37,524 nt of DNA from Streptomyces sp. MBT65 (GTDB lineage Bacteria > Actinomycetota > Actinomycetes > Streptomycetales > Streptomycetaceae): NCBI RefSeq assembly GCF_016612545.1, contig NZ_JAENRY010000052.1, forward strand, positions 1 through 37,524. Reading direction: 5' to 3'. The first letter of the stretch is position 1, and each line of letters opens with the position of its first letter. Both the position numbers and the translations under genes were made by a program. The notes under the pieces were generated by a model, which saw nothing but the letters and a program-made list of their open reading frames with translations, had not been told where the DNA came from and searched no databases. This document shows, one piece after another, positions 24,042 through 32,047 of the stretch.

Positions 24042-25423
24042 CCAAGGAGTTCGACCTCACCTCGCTCTTGGCCGAGCGCGGAGCCGAGCGCTACGAGCTG
24101 CACAGCAAGTACCTCAACCACCAGCTCCCGCGCATGCTGCACACCATCGGCTTCGACAAGGTCTACGAGCGGGGCGAGGGCGCCTACTTCTGGGACGCGG
24201 AGGGCAACGACTACCTGGACATGCTCGCCGGGTTCGGGGTGATGGGCCTGGGCCGTCACCACCCCGTCGTCCGCAAGGCGCTGCACGACGTCCTCGACGC
24301 CCAGCTCGCCGACCTCACCCGCTTCGACTGCCAGCCGCTGCCCGGTCTGCTCGCCGAGAAGCTGCTCACCCACAGCCCGCACCTGGACCGGGTGTTCTTC
24401 GGCAACAGCGGTACGGAGGCGGTCGAGACCGCGCTCAAGTTCGCCCGGTACGCCACCGGGAAGCCGCGCGTCCTGTACTGCGACCACGCCTTCCACGGCC
24501 TGACCACCGGCTCGCTCTCGGTCAACGGCGAGGACGGCTTCCGGGACGGCTTCGCCCCGCTGCTGCCGGACACCGCCGTGCCGCTCGGTGATCTCGACGC
24601 CCTGGCACGGGAGTTGAAGAAGGGCGACGTCGCCGCTCTCGTCGTGGAGCCGATCCAGGGCAAGGGGGTGCACGAGGCACCGCCCGGCTATCTGCGCGCC
24701 GCGCAGGAACTCCTGCGGCAGCACAAGGCGTTGCTCATCGCCGACGAGGTGCAGACCGGGCTCGGCCGTACCGGCGACTTCTACGCCTATCAGCACGAGG
24801 ACGGCGTGGAACCGGACTTGGTGTGCGTGGCCAAGGCGCTGTCCGGCGGTTATGTGCCGGTCGGCGCGACCCTCGGCAAGGACTGGATCTTCAAGAAGGT
24901 CTACTCGTCCATGGACCGCGTGCTGGTCCACTCCGCGAGCTTCGGGTCCAACGCCCAGGCCATGGCGGCCGGCCTCGCGGTGCTGTCCGTCATGGAGAAC
25001 GAGCAGATCGTCGCCAACGCCCGTGCCACCGGAGACCAGTTGAGGTCGCGGCTCGCCGCGCTGATCGACAAGTACGAGCTGCTCGCCGACGTCCGCGGCC
25101 GGGGCCTGATGATCGGCATCGAGTTCGGGAAGCCCAAGTCGCTGAAGCTGCGCAGCCGTTGGACCATGCTGCAGGCCGCGCGCAAGGGCCTGTTCGCGCA
25201 GATGGTGGTCGTACCGCTGCTCCAGCGGCACCGCATCCTCACCCAGGTCTCCGGTGACCATCTGGAGGTCATCAAGCTGATCCCGCCCCTGGTCGTCGGG
25301 GAGCGCGAGGTGGACCGGTTCGTGGACGCCTTCACGGCCGTGATGGACGACGCGCACAGCGGCGGCGGGCTGATGTGGGACTTCAGCAAGACGCTCGTGA
25401 AGCAGGCGGTGGCCAACCGGTAG
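24038..25423 (+). CDS. hpnO: class III aminotransferase HpnO
   Basis: Predicted 461 residues, PLP-dependent class III aminotransferase. In hopanoid clusters HpnO aminates ribosylhopane-derived aldehyde to aminobacteriohopanetriol, the main extended hopanoid of streptomycetes. It shows NSGTEAVETALKFAR for PLP phosphate binding, LIADEVQTGLGRTG (the Asp contacting the PLP ring) and the Schiff-base lysine in VAKALSGGYVPVGA (Lys266). It overlaps dxs by 4 bp and is the last enzyme gene of the operon; no terminator hairpin is visible before the regulator gene 85 bp on. Confidence 0.9.
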   Translation: MTKEFDLTSLLAERGAERYELHSKYLNHQLPRMLHTIGFDKVYERGEGAYFWDAEGNDYLDMLAGFGVMGLGRHHPVVRKALHDVLDAQLADLTRFDCQPLPGLLAEKLLTHSPHLDRVFFGNSGTEAVETALKFARYATGKPRVLYCDHAFHGLTTGSLSVNGEDGFRDGFAPLLPDTAVPLGDLDALARELKKGDVAALVVEPIQGKGVHEAPPGYLRAAQELLRQHKALLIADEVQTGLGRTGDFYAYQHEDGVEPDLVCVAKALSGGYVPVGATLGKDWIFKKVYSSMDRVLVHSASFGSNAQAMAAGLAVLSVMENEQIVANARATGDQLRSRLAALIDKYELLADVRGRGLMIGIEFGKPKSLKLRSRWTMLQAARKGLFAQMVVVPLLQRHRILTQVSGDHLEVIKLIPPLVVGEREVDRFVDAFTAVMDDAHSGGGLMWDFSKTLVKQAVANR

Positions 25424-25452
25424 CCGGGATCCAGGTCGGGCGTCGCGGGCTT

Positions 25453-25487
25453 TTGCCTCTGTGGCAAGAAATTTGCCGCGGAGGCAA
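25453..25487 (+). promoter_or_regulatory. twin operators TTGCC-N5-GGCAA
   Basis: Two 15-bp inverted repeats with identical arms occur 20 bp apart: TTGCCTCTGTGGCAA (25453-25467) and TTGCCGCGGAGGCAA (25473-25487). They end 21 bp before the start of the XRE-cupin regulator gene. Identical arms, different spacers and near two-turn spacing mark them as cooperative protein-binding sites, most simply autoregulatory operators of the adjacent regulator. Confidence 0.8.
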
Positions 25488-25508
25488 TCCTGCGGCTGAA
25501 TAGACGGC

Positions 25509-26165
25509 ATGAGCTCTTCCGAGACCGAGACCGAGCCGGAACCGCCGGCCGGACCTGAACCGCCGGCCGGACCGGCCGACGACCTGCCGGCCACCGTCGC
25601 TCCACAGCTCCGCGCCCTGCGCCGCCGCGCCTCCCTCACGCTGGAGGTCGCCGCCCGCTCGGCCGGACTCTCGCCCGCCCATCTCTCCCGGCTGGAGACC
25701 GGGCAGCGCCAGCCCTCGCTGCCGATGCTGCTCGCGCTGGCCCGTATCTACGGTACGACAGTCTCGGATCTGCTCGGCGAGACGGTCACCGACCGGGACG
25801 CCGTCGTGCGCGCCGCCGACATGGAACCGACCCACGCGGGCGGCTGGACCTACTGGCAGGCCGGCGCCCACGGCCGCGGGATGCAGTCGCTGCGCGTCCG
25901 CATCCCGCACGGCTCCCAGGGCGACATCGTGCGCGTCCACCCCGGCGAGGAGTGGCTGTACGTCCTCAAGGGCCGGCTGCGGCTGCGCCTCGGCGACACC
26001 GCGCACCTCCTCGGACCGGGCGACAGCGCGCACTTCGACTCGCTCACCCCGCACCGGCTCGCCGCCGCCGACGAGACCGGTGTCGAGGTCCTGTTCGTCC
26101 ACACCCTGCTCCAGAGCCCCACGGCCACCCTGTGCCTGGGCCCGATCACCGGAGAGACGCCATGA
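25509..26165 (+). CDS. XRE-family transcriptional regulator with C-terminal cupin domain
   Basis: Predicted 218 residues. A Glu/Pro-rich N-terminus (1-28) is followed by an XRE helix-turn-helix (about 30-88, with SLTLEVAARSAGLSPAHLSR and LETGQRQPSLPMLLALARIY) and a cupin_2 sensor domain (about 115-205, with HPGEEWLYVLKG and LGPGDSAHFDS). Such proteins (SutR/PuuR type) sense small molecules through the cupin. Two identical-arm palindromes lie just upstream, so autoregulation is likely. The stop overlaps a small membrane-protein gene (ATGA). It follows hpnO in the same direction, but nothing shows that it regulates the hopanoid genes. Confidence 0.92.
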   Translation: MSSSETETEPEPPAGPEPPAGPADDLPATVAPQLRALRRRASLTLEVAARSAGLSPAHLSRLETGQRQPSLPMLLALARIYGTTVSDLLGETVTDRDAVVRAADMEPTHAGGWTYWQAGAHGRGMQSLRVRIPHGSQGDIVRVHPGEEWLYVLKGRLRLRLGDTAHLLGPGDSAHFDSLTPHRLAAADETGVEVLFVHTLLQSPTATLCLGPITGETP

Positions 26166-26287
26166 GCGGCAACAACATCGAGGACAAGTTCCCCCGCGCC
26201 CTGTGGGTGCGGCTCATCATCTACATCGCCGTCGGCCACCTCTTCGCGGCCTTCATCTACCTGCTGTTCTCCGTGGGCGCCAAGTAG
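26162..26287 (+). CDS. 41-residue membrane peptide (DUF6126-like)
   Basis: A complete 42-codon frame beginning MSGNNIEDKFPRALWVRLII, coupled to the regulator gene by an ATGA overlap. A charged N-terminus is followed by one hydrophobic helix (about 18-38, RLIIYIAVGHLFAAFIYLLF) and a short tail ending in GAK. I recognise the KFPRALWVRL...YLLF pattern as the small actinobacterial family I recall as DUF6126, regularly found behind XRE-cupin regulators. The function is unknown; a membrane tether, small transporter subunit or regulator partner are possible. Confidence 0.8.
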   Translation: MSGNNIEDKFPRALWVRLIIYIAVGHLFAAFIYLLFSVGAK

Positions 26288-26305
26288 CCCGCCTACGCGG
26301 CGAGT

Positions 26306-27103
26306 TCAGTCGAGCAGGCGCTCGCGCAGCCGCTCCCGGATCTCCGGGGTGATCCCCAAGCCCTGCTCCAGATAGGCGTCCACACTGCCCCAGGTCTCCT
26401 CGACGGTCTCGAAGGCCGCCGTCAGATACTCGGCGCGGGCGTCGAAGAGGGGGCTGAGGAGCTCCATCACCTCGGGGGAGTAGCCGGCGACGGAGGAGTT
26501 GCTGCGGCGCACCTGGTAGCGGCGGTGCTTCGCGTTCGACTCCAGGTAGTCGGTGACGATCGCCTCGCGCTCCACGCCCAGGGCGAGCAGCGTCACGGCT
26601 ATCGACAGGCCCGCGCGGTCCTTGCCCGCCGCGCAGTGCATCAGCGCGGGAACACTGTCCTCGGCGAGCGAGCGCAGCACCTGGGAGTGTTCGGCGGTGC
26701 GCTCCTTGACGATCGTGCGGTACGAGGCGATCATCCGGTCCGCGCCCTTGTCGCCGCCGAGGATCTCGCGCAACTGCTCGATCTCGCCGTCGCGGACCAT
26801 CTTCCAGAACTCGGAGCCGTCCGCCGGGTCGCTCAGCGGCAGGTTCACATTGCGCACGCCGGGCAGCTCGACGTCGGGACCCTCCAGCTTCTGGTCCGAC
26901 GCGTTGCGGAAGTCGAATATCGTGTGCAGACCCAGCGAGTCGAGGAACGCGGCGTCCTCCTCGGTCGCGTGCGCGAGATGGCCGCTGCGGAACAACACCC
27001 CGTGCCGCACCCGCCGTCCGTCCACCGTCGGAAGTCCGCCCACGTCCCGGAAATTGCGTACTCCGGACAACTCCGGCTCGGTCGACGGAATCTGCTGCGT
27101 CAC
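26306..27103 (-). CDS. tyrosine-protein phosphatase (PTP/DSP type)
   Basis: Predicted 265 residues. The P-loop is MHCAAGKDRAGLS with nucleophile Cys157 and Arg163. The N-terminal GVRNFRDVGGL and HGVLFRSGHLA segments are typical of the bacterial PtpB-like/lipid-phosphatase family (Y_phosphatase3). Substrates may be phosphotyrosine proteins or phosphoinositides. The GTG at 27101-27103 is chosen because GGGAGGAG lies 6 bp upstream. It is convergent with the small membrane-peptide gene, 18 bp away, and divergent from the alpha-galactosidase gene. Confidence 0.92.
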   Translation of the reverse strand: MTQQIPSTEPELSGVRNFRDVGGLPTVDGRRVRHGVLFRSGHLAHATEEDAAFLDSLGLHTIFDFRNASDQKLEGPDVELPGVRNVNLPLSDPADGSEFWKMVRDGEIEQLREILGGDKGADRMIASYRTIVKERTAEHSQVLRSLAEDSVPALMHCAAGKDRAGLSIAVTLLALGVEREAIVTDYLESNAKHRRYQVRRSNSSVAGYSPEVMELLSPLFDARAEYLTAAFETVEETWGSVDAYLEQGLGITPEIRERLRERLLD

Positions 27104-27273
27104 GAGGACTCCTCCCACTGGGCCCGGCGGCGCGGCTCACCGGCGGGCACGTTCTCGACGATACGACATCGATTCCTGAGGCAATGAGTTGTCCACAGGC
27201 GTTGCCTCACGACCCCTCGGACGTCGATGATGTTGGCGCTTGAGCGGACTTGTTCGAATCTGTGAGGAACCTG

Positions 27274-29346
27274 ATGCTGGAGATCGCCGAGAACGGCCGG
27301 ACGTGGGTGCTGTCGGGCCCCACAAGCAGCTACGCCGTCCATCTCACCGAGCACGACGAGCTGCTCCACCTGCACTGGGGCCCCGCGATCGCACTCGCCG
27401 ACGCCGAGGAGCTCGCCGCCCGCCCGCTGCCCTCCGGCTCCTCCTTCGAGTCCCCGCTCGACGGACGCGAGGAGTACCCCGTCGAGGGCGGCCCCCGCTT
27501 CGCCCGGCCCGCCCTGTCCGTGCGCACCCCCGGGCGCCGCGGCACGGAATGGACCTTCGAGCGGTACGACACCGAGGGCGACGAGCTGCGGCTCCGCTTC
27601 CGGGACACCGGACTGGCGATCACGCTGCACTACCGGACGCGCGGCGACGTCGTAGAGCGCTGGACGAGTCTCGACAACGGCGGGGACGAGCCGGTGGAGC
27701 TGCTGCGTGCCGACTCCGGTGTGTGGACGCTGCCCGAGCGCGAGGGGTGGCGGCTGTCGCAGTTGCACGGGCGGTGGGCCGCCGAGTCGCGGCTGGTGCG
27801 TTCCGAGCTCACCTACGGTGAGAAGGTCATCGGCAGCCGGCGCGGCCACACCGGGCATCAGCACCTGCCCTGGGTGGCTCTCGACATCGACGCCACCGAG
27901 GAGCGCGGCGAGGTCTACGGCTGTGCCCTCGGCTGGTCGGGGTCCTGGCGGCTGGCCGTGGCCCAACTCTCGGACGCGCGCGTGCAGATCACCGGCGGCG
28001 CCGGGTACGACGACTCCGGCCTGCTGCTCCTGGCGCCGGGGGAGTCCTTCACGACCCCCGTCTTCGCCGGGCTGTGGAGCGACGGCGGCCACGGCGGCGC
28101 CAGCCGCACCTGGCACACGTACCAGCGGACGTACGTCATCCCGGACGCGGACCAGGACCGGCCGGTGCTCTACAACTCCTGGGAGGCCACCCAGTTCGAC
28201 ATCTCCGAGGAGCAGCAGGAGACGCTCGCGCAGCGGGCGGCGGCGGTCGGGGTCGAGCTGTTCGTGGTCGACGACGGCTGGTTCGGCGCCCGCACCAGCG
28301 ACCGCGCCGGGCTCGGTGACTGGACCCCCAACCCGGACCGCTTCCCGGCGGGACTCAAGCCGCTCGCCGACCGTGTCCACGCGCTGGGCATGCAGTTCGG
28401 CATCTGGGTCGAGCCCGAGATGATCAACCCGGACAGCGACCTGTACCGCGCACACCCCGACTGGGTGCAGTACCAGGAGGGGCGAAAGCGGACAGAGTTC
28501 CGCAATCAGCTCGTCCTCAACCTGGCCCGCGAGGACGTTCAGGAGTACCTCTGGGAGCAGCTCCACGGGCTGCTCTCCAGTGCCCCGATCGACTACGTGA
28601 AGTGGGACTTCAACCGCTGCTTCACCGACGCGGGCTGGCCCGGCGACGCCTACCCGCAGCGCCTCTGGGTCGACCATGTGCGCGCCCTGTACGCCCTGTT
28701 GGACCGGTTGCGGGAGGCGCACCCGGGCGTGGCCTTCGAGTCCTGCTCGGGTGGCGGCGGCCGCATCGACCTCGGCATCATGAGCCGCACCGACCAGGTG
28801 TGGACCTCGGACAACACCGACCCGCTCGACCGGCTCGCCATCCAGCACGGCTTCAGCCAGATCCACCCCGCGCGCGTGATGGCCGCCTGGGTCACCGACA
28901 GCCCCAACACCCAGCTCAACGACCGGGTCAGCAGCCTGCGTTTCCGGTTCGTGAGCTCCATGGCCGGGGTGCTCGGGGTGGGCGGCGACCTCTCGGAGTG
29001 GAGCGACGAGGACCTCGCCGAGGCCCGTCGCTGGGTCGACCTCTACAAGGAGATCCGGCCGCTCGTGCAGCACGGCGACCTGTACCGGCTGCGCGCGCCG
29101 AGCGGCGGACTGAGCGCCGTGCAGTACGTGCGCGGCGAGGAGACCGTCGTTCTCGCCCTGCTCCAGGCGCAGCACTACGGCGAGCCGCTGCCGGCGCTCC
29201 GGCTGCGCGGGCTCGACCCGACGGCGTCGTACGAATGCCTCGAAACGGGTGAAGTCCACCGGGGTGCGGTTCTGTTGCACCACGGGCTGCGTACCGGGCT
29301 GCGCGGTGACCTCGATGCGACGGTTATCCGGCTGCGTCGTATCTGA
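27274..29346 (+). CDS. GH36 alpha-galactosidase
   Basis: Predicted 690 residues: an N-terminal beta-sandwich (about 1-290), a TIM barrel and a C-terminal beta domain. It should hydrolyse alpha-galactosides such as melibiose and raffinose in the cytoplasm; no signal peptide is visible. The nucleophile is Asp445 in YVKWDFNR and the acid/base Asp513 in TSDNTDPLDR; VVDDGWFGAR and GIWVEPEMINPDS are further GH36 landmarks. The ATG at 27274 has a GAGGAA element upstream; a TTG at 27250 is in frame. There is no sugar transporter nearby. Confidence 0.94.
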   Translation: MLEIAENGRTWVLSGPTSSYAVHLTEHDELLHLHWGPAIALADAEELAARPLPSGSSFESPLDGREEYPVEGGPRFARPALSVRTPGRRGTEWTFERYDTEGDELRLRFRDTGLAITLHYRTRGDVVERWTSLDNGGDEPVELLRADSGVWTLPEREGWRLSQLHGRWAAESRLVRSELTYGEKVIGSRRGHTGHQHLPWVALDIDATEERGEVYGCALGWSGSWRLAVAQLSDARVQITGGAGYDDSGLLLLAPGESFTTPVFAGLWSDGGHGGASRTWHTYQRTYVIPDADQDRPVLYNSWEATQFDISEEQQETLAQRAAAVGVELFVVDDGWFGARTSDRAGLGDWTPNPDRFPAGLKPLADRVHALGMQFGIWVEPEMINPDSDLYRAHPDWVQYQEGRKRTEFRNQLVLNLAREDVQEYLWEQLHGLLSSAPIDYVKWDFNRCFTDAGWPGDAYPQRLWVDHVRALYALLDRLREAHPGVAFESCSGGGGRIDLGIMSRTDQVWTSDNTDPLDRLAIQHGFSQIHPARVMAAWVTDSPNTQLNDRVSSLRFRFVSSMAGVLGVGGDLSEWSDEDLAEARRWVDLYKEIRPLVQHGDLYRLRAPSGGLSAVQYVRGEETVVLALLQAQHYGEPLPALRLRGLDPTASYECLETGEVHRGAVLLHHGLRTGLRGDLDATVIRLRRI

Positions 29347-29619
29347 GCCTTCTGTCCTAATTGCAGCCTTCGTGCCAACTCGCTCTGGAATAAAGGAACC
29401 TGAGGGGAACGCACGTGAGCAGCGTCATATTCGTGACCGTACGTCGCTCGTCATGTTCACGTAATTGGCGTGCTTTTGCAGGGGGATTGAGGGGTTGAGT
29501 CCCATGGGAATTCACAGAGGGTGACTGTGAATTCCCACAGGGGATCACAAGGAACGCATATCCGTGGAACCTCCTGCTTGTCCCTTTGCGTCTTCCTCGC
29601 TTACGTTCGCCACCAATCC
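29347..29619 (+). promoter_or_regulatory. promoter region upstream of the riboswitch
   Basis: About 270 bp between the alpha-galactosidase stop and the riboswitch aptamer. It is relatively AT-rich and contains no plausible gene. The notable element is the long inverted repeat at 29505-29537, listed separately. GGAAC sequences resembling -35 boxes of SigE-type promoters occur at about 29396, 29405 and 29565, but none has a -10 at the right distance. Confidence 0.4.
29505..29537. other. 13-bp perfect inverted repeat, 7-nt loop
   Basis: TGGGAATTCACAG (29505-29517) pairs perfectly with CTGTGAATTCCCA (29525-29537); the loop is AGGGTGA. The stem is AT-richer than the streptomycete terminators in this window and has no U-tract. 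It may be an operator for the LysM-M23 gene, a terminator of the galactosidase gene about 160 bp on, or an RNA element in the leader. Confidence 0.65.
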
Positions 29620-29808
29620 GGACGGACGCCCAATCCTGCCGCCGACCGGACTCCGCACACACCCACCCGTATGCGGCAGGAGCGGGGGACCCACAGGTAG
29701 GACGCCTGTTCCGGTCTCCGGAACGGGCTTGGGGTTTAGCCGCGACCAGCGCGCGGCCGGGCATCTCCAGCCCGCACCCGACAGCTCACCCCGCAGGCGC
29801 CGGAGAGG
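29620..29808 (+). ncRNA. c-di-AMP (ydaO/yuaA-type) riboswitch
   Basis: The leader of the LysM-M23 gene carries the conserved blocks of this riboswitch class. These are GGGGGACCCA (about 29683-29692), TAGCCGCGACCAGCGCG (about 29738), GGCCGGGCATCTCC and AGCCCGCACCCGACAGCTCACC (split, about 29756-29789), then GCAGGCGCCGGAGAGGA. A stem CCTGCCGC (29635-29642) / GCGGCAGG (29673-29680) is visible. In streptomycetes this class precedes cell-wall hydrolase genes, and c-di-AMP binding turns them off. The 3' end runs into the ribosome-binding site (GGAGAGGA). Boundaries are approximate. Confidence 0.9.
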
Positions 29809-29816
29809 AATTCGTC

Positions 29817-30776
29817 ATGCCCGCGAAGGGTAAGCACCGCCGTCCGAAGTCCCAGCGTTTCTCCCGCTCGATAGCCGTGGCCGGAACGGGCGGCGCGGCA
29901 CTCGCGCTTCCGCTCATGGGGGCCACCGGCGCCCATGCGGCCACCTCGACTTCCGCCCCGGAAAAGGCCGTTCAGTCGGTTCCGACGACCGAGAAGACGG
30001 TGACGCAGAAGGCGGCGACCGCCAGGACCGAGGGCGTCAAGACGTATTCGGTGAAGGCGGGCGACTGGCTCGCGAAGATCGCCGACGAGCAGGACGTCAC
30101 CGGCGGCTGGAAGAAGATCTACCAGGACAACCGCGAGGCCATCGGCGCCGACCCCTCACTGATCCACCCGGGCCTCAAGCTCTCCCTCGGCAAGAAGGCC
30201 ACGACGGGTACGAGCACGGGCACGGGGGCGAGCACGACCAAGTCGTCCGGTTCGTCCTCCAGTTCGTCCTCGTCTTCTTCGTCCTCGTCTTCTTCGTCCT
30301 CGTCTTCTTCGTCTTCGTCGAAGAAGACGACCGCCACCCAGAGCGACGACAGCACCAGCACCTCCAGCGGCTACACCCTCCCCGTGACCGGCGGCACGAT
30401 CGGCACCGGCTACCACGTCGCGGGCAGCATGTGGTCCAGCGGCTATCACACCGGTGTCGACTTCGTCGTCCCGACCGGTACCACCGTCAAGGCGGTCGCC
30501 GCGGGCACGGTCGTCTCGGCGGCCTATGACGGCGCCTACGGCAACGAGGTCGTGATCCGGCACGCGGACGGCGAGTACTCGCAGTACGCCCACATGTCGC
30601 AGCTGTCCGTCTCGGCCGGCCAGACCGTGACCGAGGGCCAGCAGATCGGCCTCTCCGGAGCGACCGGCAACGTGACCGGCCCGCACCTGCACTTCGAGAT
30701 CCGGACGACGCCGTACTACGGCTCGGACGTGGACCCGGTCGCCTACCTCCGCTCGCACGGCGTCACCGTCGGCTGA
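29817..30776 (+). CDS. secreted LysM - M23 peptidoglycan endopeptidase
   Basis: Predicted 319 residues. A basic N-terminus and hydrophobic segment (SIAVAGTGGAALALPLMGATGAHAA split, about 22-44) form a signal peptide cut after AHA. A LysM domain follows (about 75-125, YSVKAGDWLAKIADEQDV ... IHPGLKLSLGKK), then a Ser-rich linker (about 140-180) and a C-terminal M23 domain. The zinc ligands are His211 and Asp215 (YHTGVDF) and the HLHFE motif at about 290-294. It should cut cell-wall cross-bridges during growth, germination or sporulation. The ATG has GGAGAGGA 7 bp upstream, inside the 3' end of a c-di-AMP riboswitch. Confidence 0.95.
   Translation: MPAKGKHRRPKSQRFSRSIAVAGTGGAALALPLMGATGAHAATSTSAPEKAVQSVPTTEKTVTQKAATARTEGVKTYSVKAGDWLAKIADEQDVTGGWKKIYQDNREAIGADPSLIHPGLKLSLGKKATTGTSTGTGASTTKSSGSSSSSSSSSSSSSSSSSSSSSSSKKTTATQSDDSTSTSSGYTLPVTGGTIGTGYHVAGSMWSSGYHTGVDFVVPTGTTVKAVAAGTVVSAAYDGAYGNEVVIRHADGEYSQYAHMSQLSVSAGQTVTEGQQIGLSGATGNVTGPHLHFEIRTTPYYGSDVDPVAYLRSHGVTVG
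30263..30307 (+). repeat. three 15-bp repeats encoding the Ser-rich linker
   Basis: TTCGTCCTCGTCTTC occurs three times head to tail (30263, 30278, 30293), followed by a diverged partial copy. The unit is a multiple of three, so copy-number changes would alter only the length of the polyserine linker between LysM and M23 domains. Confidence 0.9.
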
Positions 30777-30815
30777 CCTCCCGGGCCCCTGCTCAGGGCA
30801 GTTCCCGGGGTCAAC

Positions 30816-30831
30816 GCCCCTGATCAGGGGC
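30816..30831 (+). terminator. hairpin after the LysM-M23 gene
   Basis: GCCCCTGATCAGGGGC is a perfect palindrome that can fold as a 6-bp stem with a 4-nt loop. It is followed by TTATTCC and sits 40 bp past the stop codon. It is a modest stem, so termination is likely but not certain. Confidence 0.45.
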
Positions 30832-30842
30832 TTATTCCGACT

Positions 30843-30871
30843 TTGGACAACACTTTACAAGTGGCTTATCT
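30843..30871 (+). promoter_or_regulatory. putative vegetative promoter of the SGNH hydrolase gene
   Basis: TTGGAC (30843-30848), a 17-bp spacer and TTATCT (30866-30871) fit a sigma-70-like (HrdB) promoter. It lies 55 bp before the ATG in an AT-rich stretch. Confidence 0.4.
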
Positions 30872-30925
30872 CACCGTCCGTCAACCCCATATTACGATCG
30901 CGTAGGTCACACTCCAGGGTGAATT

Positions 30926-31753
30926 ATGGTTGCCGTGGCTAACGATTCGAAGAGTGACAACAGATCAGTGATCGGGTCGTACGTGGCGGTGGGGGACAGC
31001 TTCACCGAGGGCGTCGGCGATCCAGGGCCCGACGGGGCGATGGTCGGCTGGGCCGACCGGTTCGCGGTACTGCTCGCGGACCGGCGGCCCGAGGGCGACT
31101 TCGAGTACACCAACCTCGCGGTGCGCGGGAAGCTGCTCGACCAGATCGTGGCCGACCAGCTCACCCGTGCCAAGGAGATCGGCCCCGACCTGGTCTCCTT
31201 CTGCGCCGGCGGCAACGACATCATCCGTCCCGGCACCGACCCCGACGAGGTCGCCGAGCGCTTCGAACGCGCGGTCGCCGACCTCACCGCCGCCGTCGGC
31301 ACGGTCATGGTGACGACCGGCTTCGACACCCGTAACGTGCCCGTGCTCAAGCATCTGCGCGGCAAGATCGCCACCTACAACGGACATGTGCGGGCCATCG
31401 CCGACCGCTACGGCTGCCCGGTGCTCGACCTGTGGTCCCTCAAGACGGTCCAGGACCGGCGGGCCTGGGACGGCGACCGGCTCCACCTCTCTCCCGAGGG
31501 GCACACGCGCGTGGCGCTCCGCGCCGGCCAGGTCCTCGGCGTCGAGATCCCGGCCGACCCGGACCAGCCCTGGCCGCCGCTGCCCCCGCGCGGCACCCTC
31601 GACATCCGGCGCGACGACGTCCACTGGGCGCGCGAGTACCTGGTGCCGTGGATCGGCCGCCGGCTGCGGGGCGAGTCCTCGGGGGACCATGTGGAGGCGA
31701 AGGGCGCGTTGTCGCCGGACGACATCAAGATGCGGATCGACTGGGTGGCTTGA
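30926..31753 (+). CDS. SGNH/GDSL-family hydrolase
   Basis: Predicted 275 residues, cytoplasmic (no signal peptide). Block I is VAVGDSFTEGVGD (nucleophile Ser25), block III CAGGNDII (Asn97) and block V WDGDRLHLSPEGH (Asp184/His187). The consensus Gly of block II falls near LAVRGKLLD. The family hydrolyses esters (lipases, acyl-thioesterases, carbohydrate esterases); the substrate is not predictable here. The ATG has AGGGTGA 5 bp upstream. It is convergent with the TetR gene. Confidence 0.93.
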   Translation: MVAVANDSKSDNRSVIGSYVAVGDSFTEGVGDPGPDGAMVGWADRFAVLLADRRPEGDFEYTNLAVRGKLLDQIVADQLTRAKEIGPDLVSFCAGGNDIIRPGTDPDEVAERFERAVADLTAAVGTVMVTTGFDTRNVPVLKHLRGKIATYNGHVRAIADRYGCPVLDLWSLKTVQDRRAWDGDRLHLSPEGHTRVALRAGQVLGVEIPADPDQPWPPLPPRGTLDIRRDDVHWAREYLVPWIGRRLRGESSGDHVEAKGALSPDDIKMRIDWVA

Positions 31754-32047
31754 GGGGGCGTGGGGCTCGCGGGGTGGCCGCAGTCGTGAACGGCGGTGGA
31801 CGGACCGGGGTGTCGACGTGACCCCGAACTGTCCCCGGCTGCCGGACGACCCCCATCCGCAGGCCCGCACCTGTCCGCTTGCCCGTATCGGCCCGCAGGT
31901 CCAAGCGCGCGCCTGACCGGGTCCGCAGGCGGCGCACCGGCATGCCGACCACCATGAGCCGCGCTGCCGGTCCGCGCGCGCGTGGCCGCGCCGTCGCCCG
32001 GCGCCCCGCCGTCCGCGATCTGGACCGAGCGTCTGCGGGGAGGCGAC
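31754..32047. other. intergenic region, no gene seen
   Basis: These 294 bp lie between the convergent SGNH hydrolase and TetR genes. I see no strong hairpin, repeat or convincing reading frame. A GTG-initiated 32-codon frame at 31818-31916 has no ribosome-binding site or recognisable product. Confidence 0.5.

Noticed and set aside
29560..29600. A SigE-type promoter (GGAAC followed by GTCTT) before the riboswitch.
   Set aside because: The spacing between the two elements is 19 bp, about 3 bp too long for that promoter class.
30119..30361. An Asp/Glu-repeat protein on the minus strand.
   Set aside because: It is the antisense of the polyserine linker codons of the LysM-M23 gene; the acidic repeat is a by-product of the 15-bp tandem repeat.
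31818..31916. A 32-residue plus-strand frame with two cysteines in the gap after the SGNH hydrolase gene.
   Set aside because: It starts with GTG without a ribosome-binding site, has no coupling to a neighbour and resembles no family.
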